From Hydractinia symbiolongicarpus (taxonomy: Eukaryota; Cnidaria; Hydrozoa; Anthoathecata; Hydractiniidae), in assembly GCF_029227915.1 (NCBI RefSeq), contig NC_079878.1:24515501-24579500 (forward strand): 64,000 nt of DNA, given 5' to 3'. The notes beneath the pieces are model-generated. The model was not told where the DNA came from. It searched no databases and was given only the letters and a program-made list of their open reading frames with translations. Of this stretch, positions 1-9,954 are shown piece by piece. The number at the start of each line of letters is the position of its first letter. Position 1 is the stretch's first letter. The translations under genes were made by a program, and so were the position numbers.

Positions 1-1963
1 GTATCCAGACATTCCTCTTCATTTTGTTTTTAATAAGAACAAAGTTTGGAAACCAAGACAACGCGGTCATGTGTCCAGAATGTATAGTGTGAGTCCTCGC
101 GCAGGTGAGCTTTTTTATTTACGTATGTTGCTATTGCATACACCTGGTGCAACTTCTTTTGAAGATTTACGAACTGTCAATGGCAATGTTGCTGAAACAT
201 TTCGTGACGCCTGTTTATTGCGTGGTCTCCTGCAAGATGATACTGAATGGAACAATACTTTGCAGGAAGCTGTTAACTTTCAGATGCCTCGACAATTAAG
301 ACAACTGTTTGCTGTGATACTTACTCACTGCGAACCTTCTGATCCTTTTACTTTGTGGACAAGGTACAAGGATGCAATGTATGAAGATTATATTCGCCAA
401 ATGAATGAGGAACATGCTGAGTACAGGCTGCTTCAAGATATTAATTCTGTACTTAGGCAATTTGGTAAATCTCTTACTGATTATAATCTTCCTCATTTAG
501 ATGAATTACCCCCAGCTGAAAACATTGATGTAGCTATGGAGGCTGAAAGAGCTTCCCAACTAAGGGCTCAACTTACTGACGAACAGACTGCACTGGCTAA
601 TGCAGTCATAGAAGCTGTTGTAAATGTTGCTAACAATGCAGCCCAAAACAACCGTCTGTTTTATTTAGAAGGTGCTGGTGGTAGTGGTAAAACCTTTACT
701 TATAATTACCTTATTTCTGAACTTACAGGTAGAGGTTTTCAAGTTGGAACTGCTGCATTTACTGGCAGAGCAGCAACACTTTTGAAAAAGGGTACGACCA
801 TTCATAGACTATTCCGGTTACCTGTTCCTATTGTAGAGAACAGTACATGCAAGATAACCCCGGTTTCTGCTTATGCTGCAGAATTGCGACAAAAGAGTCT
901 ATTTTTACTTGATGAAGCTTCCATGATTCCTAAGCTTGCTTTTCATGCAATAGATCGTCTTCTACAAGATATTTGTAATAATGAGCTTCCATTTGGAGGT
1001 AAAGTTGTTCTTTTAGGTGGTAATTTTTCACAGTTACTGCCTGTTGTCAGAAAAGGAAAAGCAACTGAAATTGTGGACATGTGTTTAAAAAGTTCTCCAT
1101 TATGGCACTTGGTTAAAGAATTTCGATTACATCGAAACATGAGAACAAGGCCAGGAGAACAACAATTTGCTGCATGGCTTCTGCAACTTGGGAAAGGTGT
1201 TTTACCTGGGAGCAAGAACCTTTCCAAGGCGCAATTGAAGTGCCATCCCAATGTGTGATACAAAATGAATGTATTGTTGATACTTTGTTTAGGGATCTTT
1301 CACCGGAAATTATGGCATCATCTGTGGTACTAACACCCACAAATGATGACTCACTTATCATTAATGATCAGGTGTTGGCGCTGTTGCCTGGTGAAGAAAA
1401 GTTTATTTTAGCGCAGATGATGTTGTGTGTGATGAGGAGGTGGAACGGAATCAATATCCGGTAGAATTTTTAAATAGTATCACACCTTCAGGTATGCCTC
1501 CTCATTGCCTTAAATTAAAAATTGGTGCCATTGTTATGTTATTAAGAAACATAAACATAAATAATGGTTTATGTAATGGCACTCGACTAATTATAAGACG
1601 TCTTCATGACAACTGTGTCGATACTGAAGTACTCACTGGCGATGCCATTGGAGATAGGGTACTTATCCAAGGGTGCAACTTGCACCTTCGGATACAGGTA
1701 TGCCTTTTGTTTTACGTCGCAGACAGCTTCCACTAAGGCTGTCTTATGCTATGACAATAAACAAGGCACAAGGTCAAACCTTTGAAAAGGTTGGAATATT
1801 GTTGCGCAGGCCATGTTTTTCTCATGGTCAGCTGTATGTTGCTTTTTCTAGAGCAAGAGCATTTGGTGATGTTCGAGTAAGTGTTGTTCCCTCATCCAGG
1901 CAAGGGTTTTTTAATAGGGAATGTTATACTCAAAATGTGGTTTACCGTCAGGTTCTTACATAA
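1..1963 (+). pseudogene. Helitron PIF1-type helicase, C-terminal part, frameshifted
   Basis: This is the helicase half of a Helitron Rep-helicase, the rolling-circle transposase. The reading frame is already open at base 2, so the N-terminal Rep half lies outside the window. Walker A (GAGGSGKT) is near base 675. The Walker B-like FLLDEAS is near 905. Motif III reads LGGNFSQLLPVV, with Asn where the family usually has Asp. The late motifs LSYAMTINKAQGQTFE and YVAFSRAR are near 1740-1860. The protein is spread over frames that break near 1200, 1420 and 1670, so the copy is dead. The stop is at 1961-1963. The family assignment rests on motif order typical of Helitrons. Confidence 0.85.
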
Positions 1964-3254
1964 TCTATTGAACAATTGTGTTGTAGTATATGTAATGCAA
2001 ATATAAAGTAAACAAAATAGATAATTTGCTCTTTATATCTATCCGCCGTGTTGTGCGAAATGTACTGCCAACATGAGAGTAGCGTGCACTGTTGATGGGG
2101 GTAAATGTTCCTATTCGGTGCACCCATGTCTTATACATTTATAAGGCTCATCAGAATAATTAGGGTTCAGCAGTATCCTAAAGTCAGGGGGGGGGGGAGG
2201 TTTTGATCTGATAACGAAAGTCTCGGAAAACAAAATAATATCTTTTGACTGTACTGAACAGGATAGTAATTTCGTATTCACATTTAAAAACAGTGAATTT
2301 GGGAAGAGTGCTACAACCCTTACAAAAAGCTGATGATACTACTTTTTTGCGGATATTTATTTAGGCTTTTTCAAATTTATTGTATGCCAAAAATATGTTG
2401 TGAATCCTAAAAGTACAGTAATGATGCATTTTATTTAAATGTTGTGTTGCACATGCATCTCTTTTTCTTTTAGGTGAAGTGCAAAGTCCTATGGCTTACC
2501 TTCGCGTGGGGCACTTTGTTAAGTGATTAGCATATGAAAGCATAAATTTAAAAATGATTTATCGTAAACTAAGGACTAAGAAAAGAAATTTGCAACATAA
2601 ATTATTTCTAAGTCCGCTTTCTCATATATTCTGCAACATCAATTATTGCGGTTTAAGGCTGTGCAAAATTTTGTGCAGTATTTTTAATTAAACTAGCTGT
2701 AAATCTTTATATATCAGAACAAACAAAAAACACTTAGAAACACTTAGAAAATTTGAAATGATTGAAATGATTGTGGCTTTACTGATTTTTTGCACCTTTT
2801 GAACATGAGGAAACATTAAAATCAGGTGTTCTAACAACTTTAAAAATAATATCAGCGTTTATTTCAGAGTGTTAAACGGTAGTAAAAACTCGATCTTTAA
2901 ATTGAATTTTAAACTCAATCTTATAAAATGAAAAATATGAGGTAAAAAAATCCTTATTTGATTAAATTTTTAAAGTAACAAGTCTGTAAAAATAGAAAAA
3001 AAATCATTCAGATACGAAAAAGGTTGAATGATGGATAAACAGAATAGAGTTAAGTCAAACTTTAACATTACGTCTGGGTTTAATTCAACTGAAATTCATT
3101 AACAAAAAACCCGATTGAAGTTTTTAGGATGCTCTTTTTCGTTATGCGAATAAAAGGTTTTTGCCAAAAAAATTGAGCTTAAAAAGCATTTTTACTAATT
3201 CAACCAATACTATAACTCACACAAAAACTTTATGTAGAAAAATAGCTGCGTTAC
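1964..3254. other. AT-rich non-coding stretch
   Basis: I find no open frame with recognisable content. It contains a run of ten G near 2187-2196 and the conserved hairpin at 2478-2519, listed separately. It may hold the 3' end of the Helitron whose helicase ends at 1963, but I could not fix a terminus. Confidence 0.5.
2478..2519 (+). other. Conserved 42-nt hairpin, copy 1 of 3
   Basis: A 7-bp stem, GAAGTGC with GCACTTT, encloses a 28-nt loop containing GGCTTACCTTCGCGTGG. It directly follows a pyrimidine tract ending in AG (2461-2475). Two other copies in the window (5184-5225, 28282-28323) have the same 7-28-7 layout. Their loops are very similar and their stems differ by compensating changes. 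This copy lies about 0.5 kb after a Helitron helicase. It may be a Helitron-terminal structure or a structured RNA exon. Function is unknown. Confidence 0.6.
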
Positions 3255-3312
3255 ATATGCTAATCATGAACTGAAAGCCAAGGCACATTTTCAAATGAAT
3301 TCACATTGCTCT
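3255..3312 (+). pseudogene. Degenerate copy of the exon at 5231-5348
   Basis: One frame reads HELKAKAHFQM, resembling HELKVRACHVKIA in the exon at 5231-5348. Nucleotide similarity runs over about 45 bases. With the hairpins at 2478 and 5184 this suggests that the locus 2.4-4.4 kb and the one starting at 5.18 kb are duplicates. The stretch is too short to assign a function. Confidence 0.35.
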
Positions 3313-3421
3313 TTTTTTTACATTATTCTTCCTATTCAGCCATATATGTATTGTCACAACAGTTACCACTGAACCATTACTGTCGTAAAATGTACATTTT
3401 ATTCTTAACATTCTCTTTTAG

Positions 3422-4382
3422 TCTTATAATAATATAATGGAAATAGTGATGGAGGAAAAATTATTAAAAACTCCAGAGAAGGATAAATCAGGTATTTGGC
3501 ATAGCCTTATTTAACCAAACTTAATTTTGTTATCGCCCTTATTTTTATACACATCATTATTATTTAGAGCATAATAACAGCCAGCACAAACATTTCATAT
3601 ACTTACACATCCATGATCACACAAACACAAAGGAAGTATCCATTTTTTATTGTGATTAGTAATAGTTTTTCCTTTTTTTTTAAAAGGTGGACAAGTTGAA
3701 AACAGACAGGGTATTCTTACTTTTTTACATCTTAATATTTTCTTCGTACAGCATGAGGAAAACATTGTGATTAATAGTTCTTATTGTCGTAATTTTTTGT
3801 TTTTTAGAGAGTAGTGGACGAGCTGCAGAAATGCAGGGTATTCTTATTTTTTACATTTTAATATTTTCTTAAACTCCAGGCTACAGCATAAGTGAAATAA
3901 TGGGATTAATATTTTTTATTGTTCTTAAACTTTTTAGAAGGTGAAGTTGAAAGTGTACACGGTATATTTTGTTGTCCTATTTTGTCACCTCCGCCTTCAA
4001 TTTTTTAATATATTTTTTCCTTCCAGATTATTATAACAGAAATATTTTAGATAACACAGAAAAACAAGTAGAAAAAAAGAAAGAAGGTACGGATATGTTC
4101 ATAATAAATAGTGTCTATTTTTATTATTTTTATAACATATTCCATTTTGTTTTATCTTTTTTAGTTTTGACGTATACAGCTTACGTGGCTTATAGAAAGC
4201 AAAATCCTGGCCCCCTGTCCAATAAATCATTTAAGTGGTGGAGAGCACATGGGGGTCAGGATTTACCCAATTTTTCGTGGAAAAAAAAACACCTAAGACG
4301 AAAGCACAAACATCAACACACATACACTGTTCAAACTCAGTACAACAACTGCACCATTACCAACAACAATTATTATTATTAA
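3422..4382 (+). CDS. Small gene built of tandem phase-1 microexons
   Basis: Proposed exons are 3422-3491 (start ATG 3437), 3687-3710, 3808-3837, 3938-3961, 4027-4086 and 4165-4382. Every junction is GT-AG and phase 1. The internal exons are 24, 30, 24 and 60 nt, so each can be skipped without breaking frame. The introns after exons 2 and 3 share their sequence (both open GTATTCTTA), so an exon-intron unit was tandemly duplicated. The spliced product is about 130 residues. It has an acidic/polar N-terminus (GGQVENRQG, SSGRAAEMQG) and a basic C-terminus with WKKKHLRRKHKHQH, ending NNNYYY. An NPGP tetrapeptide follows a short hydrophobic segment. I do not recognise the family, and the splicing is inferred. 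Confidence 0.5.
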
Positions 4383-4795
4383 GTTTTTAAATTATTATTA
4401 TTTTAAATTATTAGATTTTATGTTCGTGTATGTGTTTAGTTTTTTTACTCTGAGGTATCTAATAATACCACAACTGCAATTAGTTATTCTATTTGGCATT
4501 AAAATTTATATCTAAGCAATGTTTACAAACACTGACTTTGTAAAAAATGTTTATTCAATTATTCCATTATTTCACCCTGTACGATATTTATTGATCATTG
4601 TATACTCTACTTTTATCAATTTCATGCATGTGCTATTATTCAGTTTTTTTGTAATCGATACCTCAGAGGTTCGTTTTTTTGTTTGTCTGTTGAGTGGTTT
4701 ATTTTAATGATAATTTATTTTTAATATAGTAATTATAATAGTTATTTTGATAACAAAAAAAAGATTAATTCAACCAATGTTTTATGGTACATCTT
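4383..4795. other. AT-rich stretch without a gene
   Basis: It is the probable 3' flank of the microexon gene. Its short reading frames are low-complexity and hydrophobic, as expected of AT-rich DNA. I see no motif in them. Confidence 0.45.
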
Positions 4796-5005
4796 TTTTT
4801 ATAAGAACACTTAAAGAAGGCCTTTCAACATTTCAAATTGTTCTTAAATTGGTCGTAATTTTCCTCTGATTTCGTCATTTTTTGTGTAAGTGTAAAGGAG
4901 CATTTCCGTACTTCGTGATGTTGTCAAAGACTTAAATGTTCTTAACATGTTCTAAACTTTTGGGCCTCTGAAGCCATATGTTCAAACATTTTGTTCTTAT
5001 AAAAA
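4796..5005. mobile_element. Short palindromic MITE
   Basis: The ends are inverted copies: TTTTTATAAGAACA on the left and TGTTCTTATAAAAA on the right, about 210 bp apart, with no coding potential between. Related TATAAGAA-type ends recur at 30.7-30.9 kb. No clear target duplication was found, so the superfamily is unassigned. Confidence 0.5.
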
Positions 5006-5183
5006 CTGTTAATGTTATCTATATTATGTAGTCAAACATTAAAATACATTTAGTTCACTTCAACATTGACTGGTATTGGGGGCTCACAAGCTACTGGAAT
5101 TGGTCATATTGCCCAAAACTTACCTTATTAACTCTCTTTAGTACAAAAGCACACTACGTACTTTTCTTTTTCTTTTTTAGGTT

Positions 5184-5225
5184 GAAGCGCAAAGCCCCAT
5201 GACTTGCCTTCCCGTGGCGCGCTTC
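5184..5225 (+). other. Conserved 42-nt hairpin, copy 2 of 3
   Basis: The stem GAAGCGC pairs perfectly with GCGCTTC around a 28-nt loop containing GACTTGCCTTCCCGTGG. It directly follows a pyrimidine tract plus AG at 5179-5180. The T-A pair of copy 1 is C-G here. A second pairing, CCATG with CGTGG, is possible inside the loop. Confidence 0.6.
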
Positions 5226-5230
5226 GTTAG

Positions 5231-5348
5231 GTGGATTATTTTCATTTTAAGGAGATAATTCATGAACTAAAAGTCAGGGCATGCCATGTTAAAATTGCAT
5301 CACATATTTTTGGTATTGAAAAGACTCAAGAAGCATCAACTGCAGGTA
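5231..5348 (+). CDS. Possible exon of the duplicated small locus
   Basis: An open stretch reads HELKVRACHVKIASHIFGIE and ends ACTGCAG before GTAACT, a good donor. A degenerate relative lies at 3255-3312. A possible next acceptor is at about 5411, and the array of Helitron ends begins shortly after. It probably belongs to a second, interrupted copy of the locus at 2.4-4.4 kb. There is no recognisable domain. Confidence 0.3.
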
Positions 5349-5599
5349 ACTTACTTATCAATATATTAATATTATACGGTCTGTATGTAACCATTGAATT
5401 ATCTTTTTACAGGAAACAAAAATATTAAAATATTATCATCATAATTTTATTATTTTTTAGGTTTATGGAGGTTTATGGAAAACAAAATCCCAAGTTTTCT
5501 TTTTTGTAACATCGTTTTCGTAAGTTATCCTTATTTTTACTGCTTTTTTGTCATTTTTCCACAGGCTTTTACAACTATCAAAAACGCATTCAATTTTTA

Positions 5600-5704
5600 C
5601 GTAGATAAACAGGACACTGATGACGTCATCAAAATTCCTAAAATCTTCTAATTTTTCATTGTTCTTCTGCCTGAGTGGATTTTTCCACGGGTCTAATCGA
5701 CTAG
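5600..5704 (+). mobile_element. Helitron 3' end (array member 1)
   Basis: The last ~100 bp resemble the end of the next array member, including CTTCTGCCTGAGTGGATTTT. The terminal hairpin GTGGA/TCCAC is at 5675-5688. The element ends in CTAG at 5701-5704, as expected of a Helitron CTRR terminus about a dozen bases after the hairpin. Its 5' end was not located. Confidence 0.65.
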
Positions 5705-6444
5705 TCTCTATAATAATACGATAGGTGTTTCTGTCTGTGTGTCTGTGACAGGCAAAGTGGATGTCTTCATTTTCCTTTGATTTTGCCGAAAAATGCATGT
5801 CTAATATGTTAAATTTTCTGACGTCACGACGCGACGAAAATAACACTACTTTAACGTCAATATCCTATATTAAATTAATGAAGCCATTACAGTGCACCTA
5901 AAACTTTGAGGCAAAATAACTTGGAAACAAGGTGGTGACGTCAATAATTTTTCACCGCGTGGGTAACTAGGGACCAACTAGGACCAATTTGGGTAATTTT
6001 CCCAAACCTGGGTCCCCGAATCCGTTTCGGAATGGACGGGTTGATGACGTCATAGAAAAACCTTCAAATCCTAATATCTCTGCAACCGTTTGTCAAAAAT
6101 ACGCGATCCTATACATTTTCTTGATAAGCGTTTCAAGACCTATACAATGAAGACAGCAGGTATACAAATTTCTAAAAAAAAAATTGGGGGGTTTGAATGG
6201 ACATTGCTGACATCAGCAAAATGTTAAAACCCTTATGTCTCATTAACTGCTTATCAAAAAGATATGATCATATACATTTTCTTGGTCAGCGCTTTAACAT
6301 CTGCATAGTACAGACAACGAATAAACTAAATTTCGCCAAATATTTTTGTAATTGCACTGCTGACGTCAGCAAAAAATCTAAAACAACCTACTTTTCCATT
6401 GTCCTTCTGCCTAAGTGGATTTTTCCACGGGCCTTATCGACTAG
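5705..6444 (+). mobile_element. Non-autonomous Helitron (array member 2)
   Basis: It starts TCTCTATAATAATACG immediately after the CTAG of member 1. It ends with a GTGGA/TCCAC hairpin and CTAG at 6441-6444. It is 740 bp with no helicase or Rep coding. The interior contains TGACGTCA-type palindromes. Head-to-tail abutment without intervening host bases is typical of rolling-circle transposition. Confidence 0.7.
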
Positions 6445-6576
6445 TCTATATTATAATACCCGTATACGTCTGTCTATCACGCAAAATAGTAACTTAGCTG
6501 CGCAATAGCGAGAAGCACGCAATGCGGTATAAAGATGAGGGGCGAACCCGTGGATTTTCCACGGGCTAACGACTAG
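6445..6576 (+). mobile_element. Minimal Helitron (array member 3)
   Basis: It begins TCTATATTATAATACCCG directly at the CTAG of member 2. It ends with an 8-bp hairpin (CCCGTGGA, loop TTT, TCCACGGG, 6547-6565) and CTAG at 6573-6576, followed by a T. It is only 132 bp and consists mostly of the two termini, so it is a minimal non-autonomous form. Confidence 0.7.
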
Positions 6577-6720
6577 TTTGCACAAAATATTTAATGTGAG
6601 AATATATAGGCGATACGATAAACACGTGTCTTATGAATATCACATTGGCGACGAGAAAAAGGATTAATTTGTTTAAATAAAGTTAAAAAAGAAGAAAAAA
6701 AGAAGAAGATTATAGTTGCT

Positions 6721-7235
6721 ATGGCTGCTGCCTTAACGATAACGAGTTTTCCAAAGTTCGATCTGGACGATTACAATGCTATCTCCACTAGATGGGAGAA
6801 AGTTGCCTTAAACGTGAACGATGAAACGCAAAAGTAGCTTTATTCTTAAACTATATTGGCAAAGAAGCTTACGATAACTATGACAATTTATTAGTAACCG
6901 GAACGGAACAAACATACGATACTGCAGTTGGGTTACTCGATGGACATTTTAACCCCAAGAAAAACACTGATTATGAGGTATATTTATCTCGCAAGTTAAA
7001 ACAAGAACAAGATGAAAACATGCATCAATTCTATTAACGAGTTAAACAGCTAGGAAACAAATGTGACTTTGGTAGAAATTTAGAAAAAGAAATTACGCAG
7101 CAATTAGTTTTATCAACAAATAACAACGTTAACTGATTTTCTTATATACGCGAAACAGCTAGAAGATTCGGAACAGGAAGCAGACGAAGTAGAGAAAACA
7201 AACATACAGCAAGAAGTTACAAGACAGCTATCCCC
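6721..7235 (+). pseudogene. Gypsy Gag remnant
   Basis: The frame from ATG 6721 reads FPKFDLDDYNAISTRWEK, then stops at 6835-6837. Other frames continue with LNYIGKEAYDNYDNLL and YLSRKLKQEQDENMHQFY, the usual flavour of invertebrate Gypsy Gag (a capsid-like region before the knuckle). Several stops and frameshifts make it non-functional. The similarity is by eye. Confidence 0.65.
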
Positions 7236-7640
7236 CATCCCAGTGGGCACAAGAACTTTTTTAAGGTTCAAAAGACGTCATTTAGATCCTTCAATTAACG
7301 GTAAAATAACGCACCGTTTGCACATTCAATAACCACTTTTTTGAGGACGTTTACATAACGTTCTGCATGTAACGTTCAAATGACGTTCGAAATGAACGTT
7401 TAAATAACATTATTCGGTTGGTTTAATTTAAACGTTAATTATTATGGAACACATAAAAAATATCAGTATTACTTAAATATTAATAAATTATAATAAATAA
7501 TAAATTTTTTTCTCCTTTGAGGTTTCTATCACGTGTTGCTTTTTTATGCACCTTTTCCACATCGGTCTGGTAAGGACGAAAACTAGAAAAAAAATAGGAA
7601 ACAATTTGTATGGCAGGCGAAACATGCAGTACAAGACTGA

Positions 7641-7962
7641 TACGAAAGCCAAGTGATCAAAATTTCAAGAAAAAACTCACTTTGTACGACTGGCTAAACA
7701 CGCAGGTCATTACAACACTGACACAAAAGCCAAGTCATCAAAATTTCAAGAAATTACTCACTTTGTACGGCAGGCTAAGCATGCAGGTCATTACAGCACT
7801 GACACAAAAGCCAAGTCATCAAAATCTTAAGAAAAAAATCATTTTGTGCCACAGGCTAAGCATGAGGTCATTGCAACACTGACATGAAAGCCAAGTCATC
7901 AAAAATTCAAGAAAGAAACTCTTTCTTTATGGTCATTACAACACTGACAAGCCCAAAGCCAT
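7641..7962 (+). repeat. 81-bp tandem repeat, about four units
   Basis: AAAGCCAAGTCATCAAAAT recurs at intervals of 81, 81 and 80 bp, followed by a degraded partial unit. Because 81 is divisible by three, one frame stays open and yields a 27-residue repeat with HQNFKK. I regard that frame as a by-product of the period. Confidence 0.7.
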
Positions 7963-8535
7963 TTTCAAAAAATTAAGAAACAAGTTTATATATATTCAAA
8001 CCTCGGCTACATAGCTAGCTACACTTCTTATATATAATAAGAAATTGTTTTTTTATTTTGTTGTGATCATTCCTGCAACGAAATTTTTCAATCCTAAACT
8101 ATTTATAAAATTACCTTACCCTGTACGTACATTTACATAACATAAAATATAAACAACTTTCCACCGCTACCTCTTTCCGCTATCATTATTGCCCACTAGA
8201 CCATGTGCTCACAAAATTGAACCATCTGCGCTCATAGCTCGCAATGGCTGATGGTCTTTAACCTCGTCCCCGGATTCCTTTTCTCTTTTGACTACCAAGG
8301 CAAAAGTAAAAGAGACAGAGTTCTGGAAGCGATGTTGTGAATGGGACAACGAGACAAGTTGCTCGCATTAAAACAAAAGGCTACGCACCACGCGTGTTTT
8401 GTTGAATATGTTACTCCCTGGGGGTTTAAATTAGCTCGTCTTTAAAACTACTATGCTAACGACGCTATTGTAATATTGTTATTTAAAAACGTAACTTTTA
8501 GTTTCTTTAAAATAATCTTTAAAATAACGTTACAA

Positions 8536-8972
8536 ACGAAATGTTACAAAAACGTCTAATCGTATACCGTCTTTTTAACGTCACACTAATAACGTTAAAA
8601 ATACGTGACAGTGACTTTTAAAAAACGTTATTTTACGAACGTTTCGAAAACGTTTAGTTTGGGTTAGTGTAAATGACATTACAAAACAGATGTTACATAA
8701 ACGTTTAATCTTATACCGCCTTTTTACTATCACACTAGTAACGTTAAAAATACGCCATTTAGTGACGTGCAAAAAAGTTTTTTTCACAACGCTTATTAAA
8801 CGTTAAATCTATGTTTGTCTTAATAACGTTAGAAAAGAAACGTTACAAAAACGTTTAATCGTATACCGTTTTAATAACCTCACACTAATAACGTTAAAAA
8901 TAAGTCAATTAAGCGGTATTTGAAGAACGTTATTTTGATACCGTTTTAAAAACGTTTAATTTAGGTTTTGTG
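8536..8972. repeat. 150-bp tandem repeat, three units
   Basis: GTTACAAAAACGTYTAATCG recurs at about 8541, 8691 and 8841, giving periods near 150. Each unit also contains CACACTAATAACGTTAAAA and ends in an ACGTTTAGTTT-like segment. It lies at the right side of the insertion that splits Gag. Confidence 0.7.
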
Positions 8973-9120
8973 TGGTGAATGTTGAAGGGAGAGAGTGCAA
9001 AAAGGGTCACAAAATCGAACATTTTGCTAGATACTGCAAAAGTTCTGTGGGAAAGAAACTAAGGGTAACAGGTCGGTGAACAAATTGGCTACTTTTAATT
9101 CCTCCGACTCTAGTGATAAT
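8973..9120 (+). pseudogene. Gypsy Gag zinc-knuckle remnant
   Basis: One frame reads ECKKGHKIEHFARYC, the C-x2-G-H-x4-C half of a retroelement CCHC knuckle. A TGT GGT GAA TGT (CGEC) lies just upstream in another frame. It is the continuation of the Gag remnant that ends before the 7240-8972 insertion. Confidence 0.55.
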
Positions 9121-9189
9121 AAGTGGTAGAATCTCGAGACATCCAGATGTAAAATAATGATGATGAGGACTATCGCTTATTTACATTGT

Positions 9190-9535
9190 GTTGTTATGCT
9201 AAAAATTAGAAGCTTAAAAAAACTTCAACCAAAGTCATTACGTATGGTCAAGAAAAAACAGCCTCCTTAAAAATTCTAGGCGTTGTTTCATTATTAGTTG
9301 AAAATGATAAAACTAAAAGAGTTTTACTTCATCGATACAAATCACAAAAATCTTCTGAACGGTACAGCGGCAATTGATTTAAGATTGCTTAGCTTAAACG
9401 CGCCTGAGATCAACAAACACGTAACTCCAAAAAATACTCAAAAGCAGATTAATAAAATAGAAAAAGCACCCGAGCAGGAGAATAAAGTACCCAGTTTAAA
9501 CCAGAATAGTGCTGAAAAGATAAACGCACCGCCCC
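9190..9535 (+). pseudogene. Gypsy protease-region remnant
   Basis: A frame contains FYFIDTNHKNLLNGTAAIDL, resembling the C-terminal part of Gypsy aspartic proteases. It is followed by a lysine/asparagine-rich linker. The catalytic DTG segment is not visible, so the call rests on position between Gag and RT and on this one motif. Confidence 0.45.
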
Positions 9536-9538
9536 TTA

Positions 9539-9894
9539 AGGCCGGTTTCCATACAACTGCATTTTGCGCCCAGTCGTAAAAAGCGCCGTGACTTTTGATC
9601 TACGCACGCGCATTATCAGAATAATGCCGCTGACCTCGCGCTTTTGCATGCGCTGGGGCGATTTAAAAAAAGTTGAACAGGCTCTACTTTTTGCGAGCTA
9701 CATTTTGCGCTTCAGCTTAACAGCCATTCAAAAGGTAGCAATCTACATGAATTACGAAAGAAGTTTTAATTAGATCATTTCAATATGGCACGTGAGCAAA
9801 AATCGCTAAATGGAAATGGTTCGGTATATATGATAAAAGTCACGGCGCATTTTACGACTGGGCGCAAAATGTAGCTGTATGGAAACTGGTCTTT
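9539..9894. mobile_element. 356-bp MITE with long inverted ends
   Basis: The left end GGTTTCCATACAACTGCATT and the right end (reverse complement GTTTCCATACAGCTACATTT) are inverted repeats of over 50 bp, including GCGCCCAGTCGTAAAA. It splits the protease and RT parts of the Gypsy remnant. A two-base TA-like duplication is possible but not clear. Short open frames inside are not genes. Confidence 0.75.
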
Positions 9895-9954
9895 AGATTA
9901 CAGCCGCTACTCGATAGTTATAAATAAACAATCTTTAAAGAAACATAGGCAAGT

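Larger units (their letters stand above)
7240..8972. mobile_element. Insertion rich in AACGTT motifs, splitting Gag
   Basis: Gag similarity stops near 7235 and resumes near 8975. The intervening DNA starts near CCCAGTGGGCACAAG and is full of ACGTT/AACGTT motifs near both ends. It contains an 81-bp and a 150-bp tandem repeat. It resembles cut-and-paste non-autonomous elements with a CAGTGGGC-type start, but the right terminal repeat is poorly preserved and no transposase is present. Confidence 0.45.

Noticed and set aside
2478-2519. Hammerhead, twister or SECIS identity for the 42-nt hairpin
   Set aside because: No CUGAUGA/GAAA core, no twister consensus and no AUGA..GA quartet.
2476-2523. 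Hairpin copies read as a conserved coding exon (QSPMAYLRV type)
   Set aside because: The reading phase after the AG differs among the three copies, and copy 3 has a different phase and loses the Met; covarying stems explain the conservation better.
5463-5846. 127-codon minus-strand frame
   Set aside because: It crosses the exact junction between two Helitron copies and has no domain.
7610-7882. 90-codon frame with 27-residue repeats
   Set aside because: It follows from an 81-bp tandem repeat in a non-coding insertion.
7641-8972. CRISPR-like array
   Set aside because: The repeats are direct minisatellites without unique spacers of constant length, in eukaryotic DNA.
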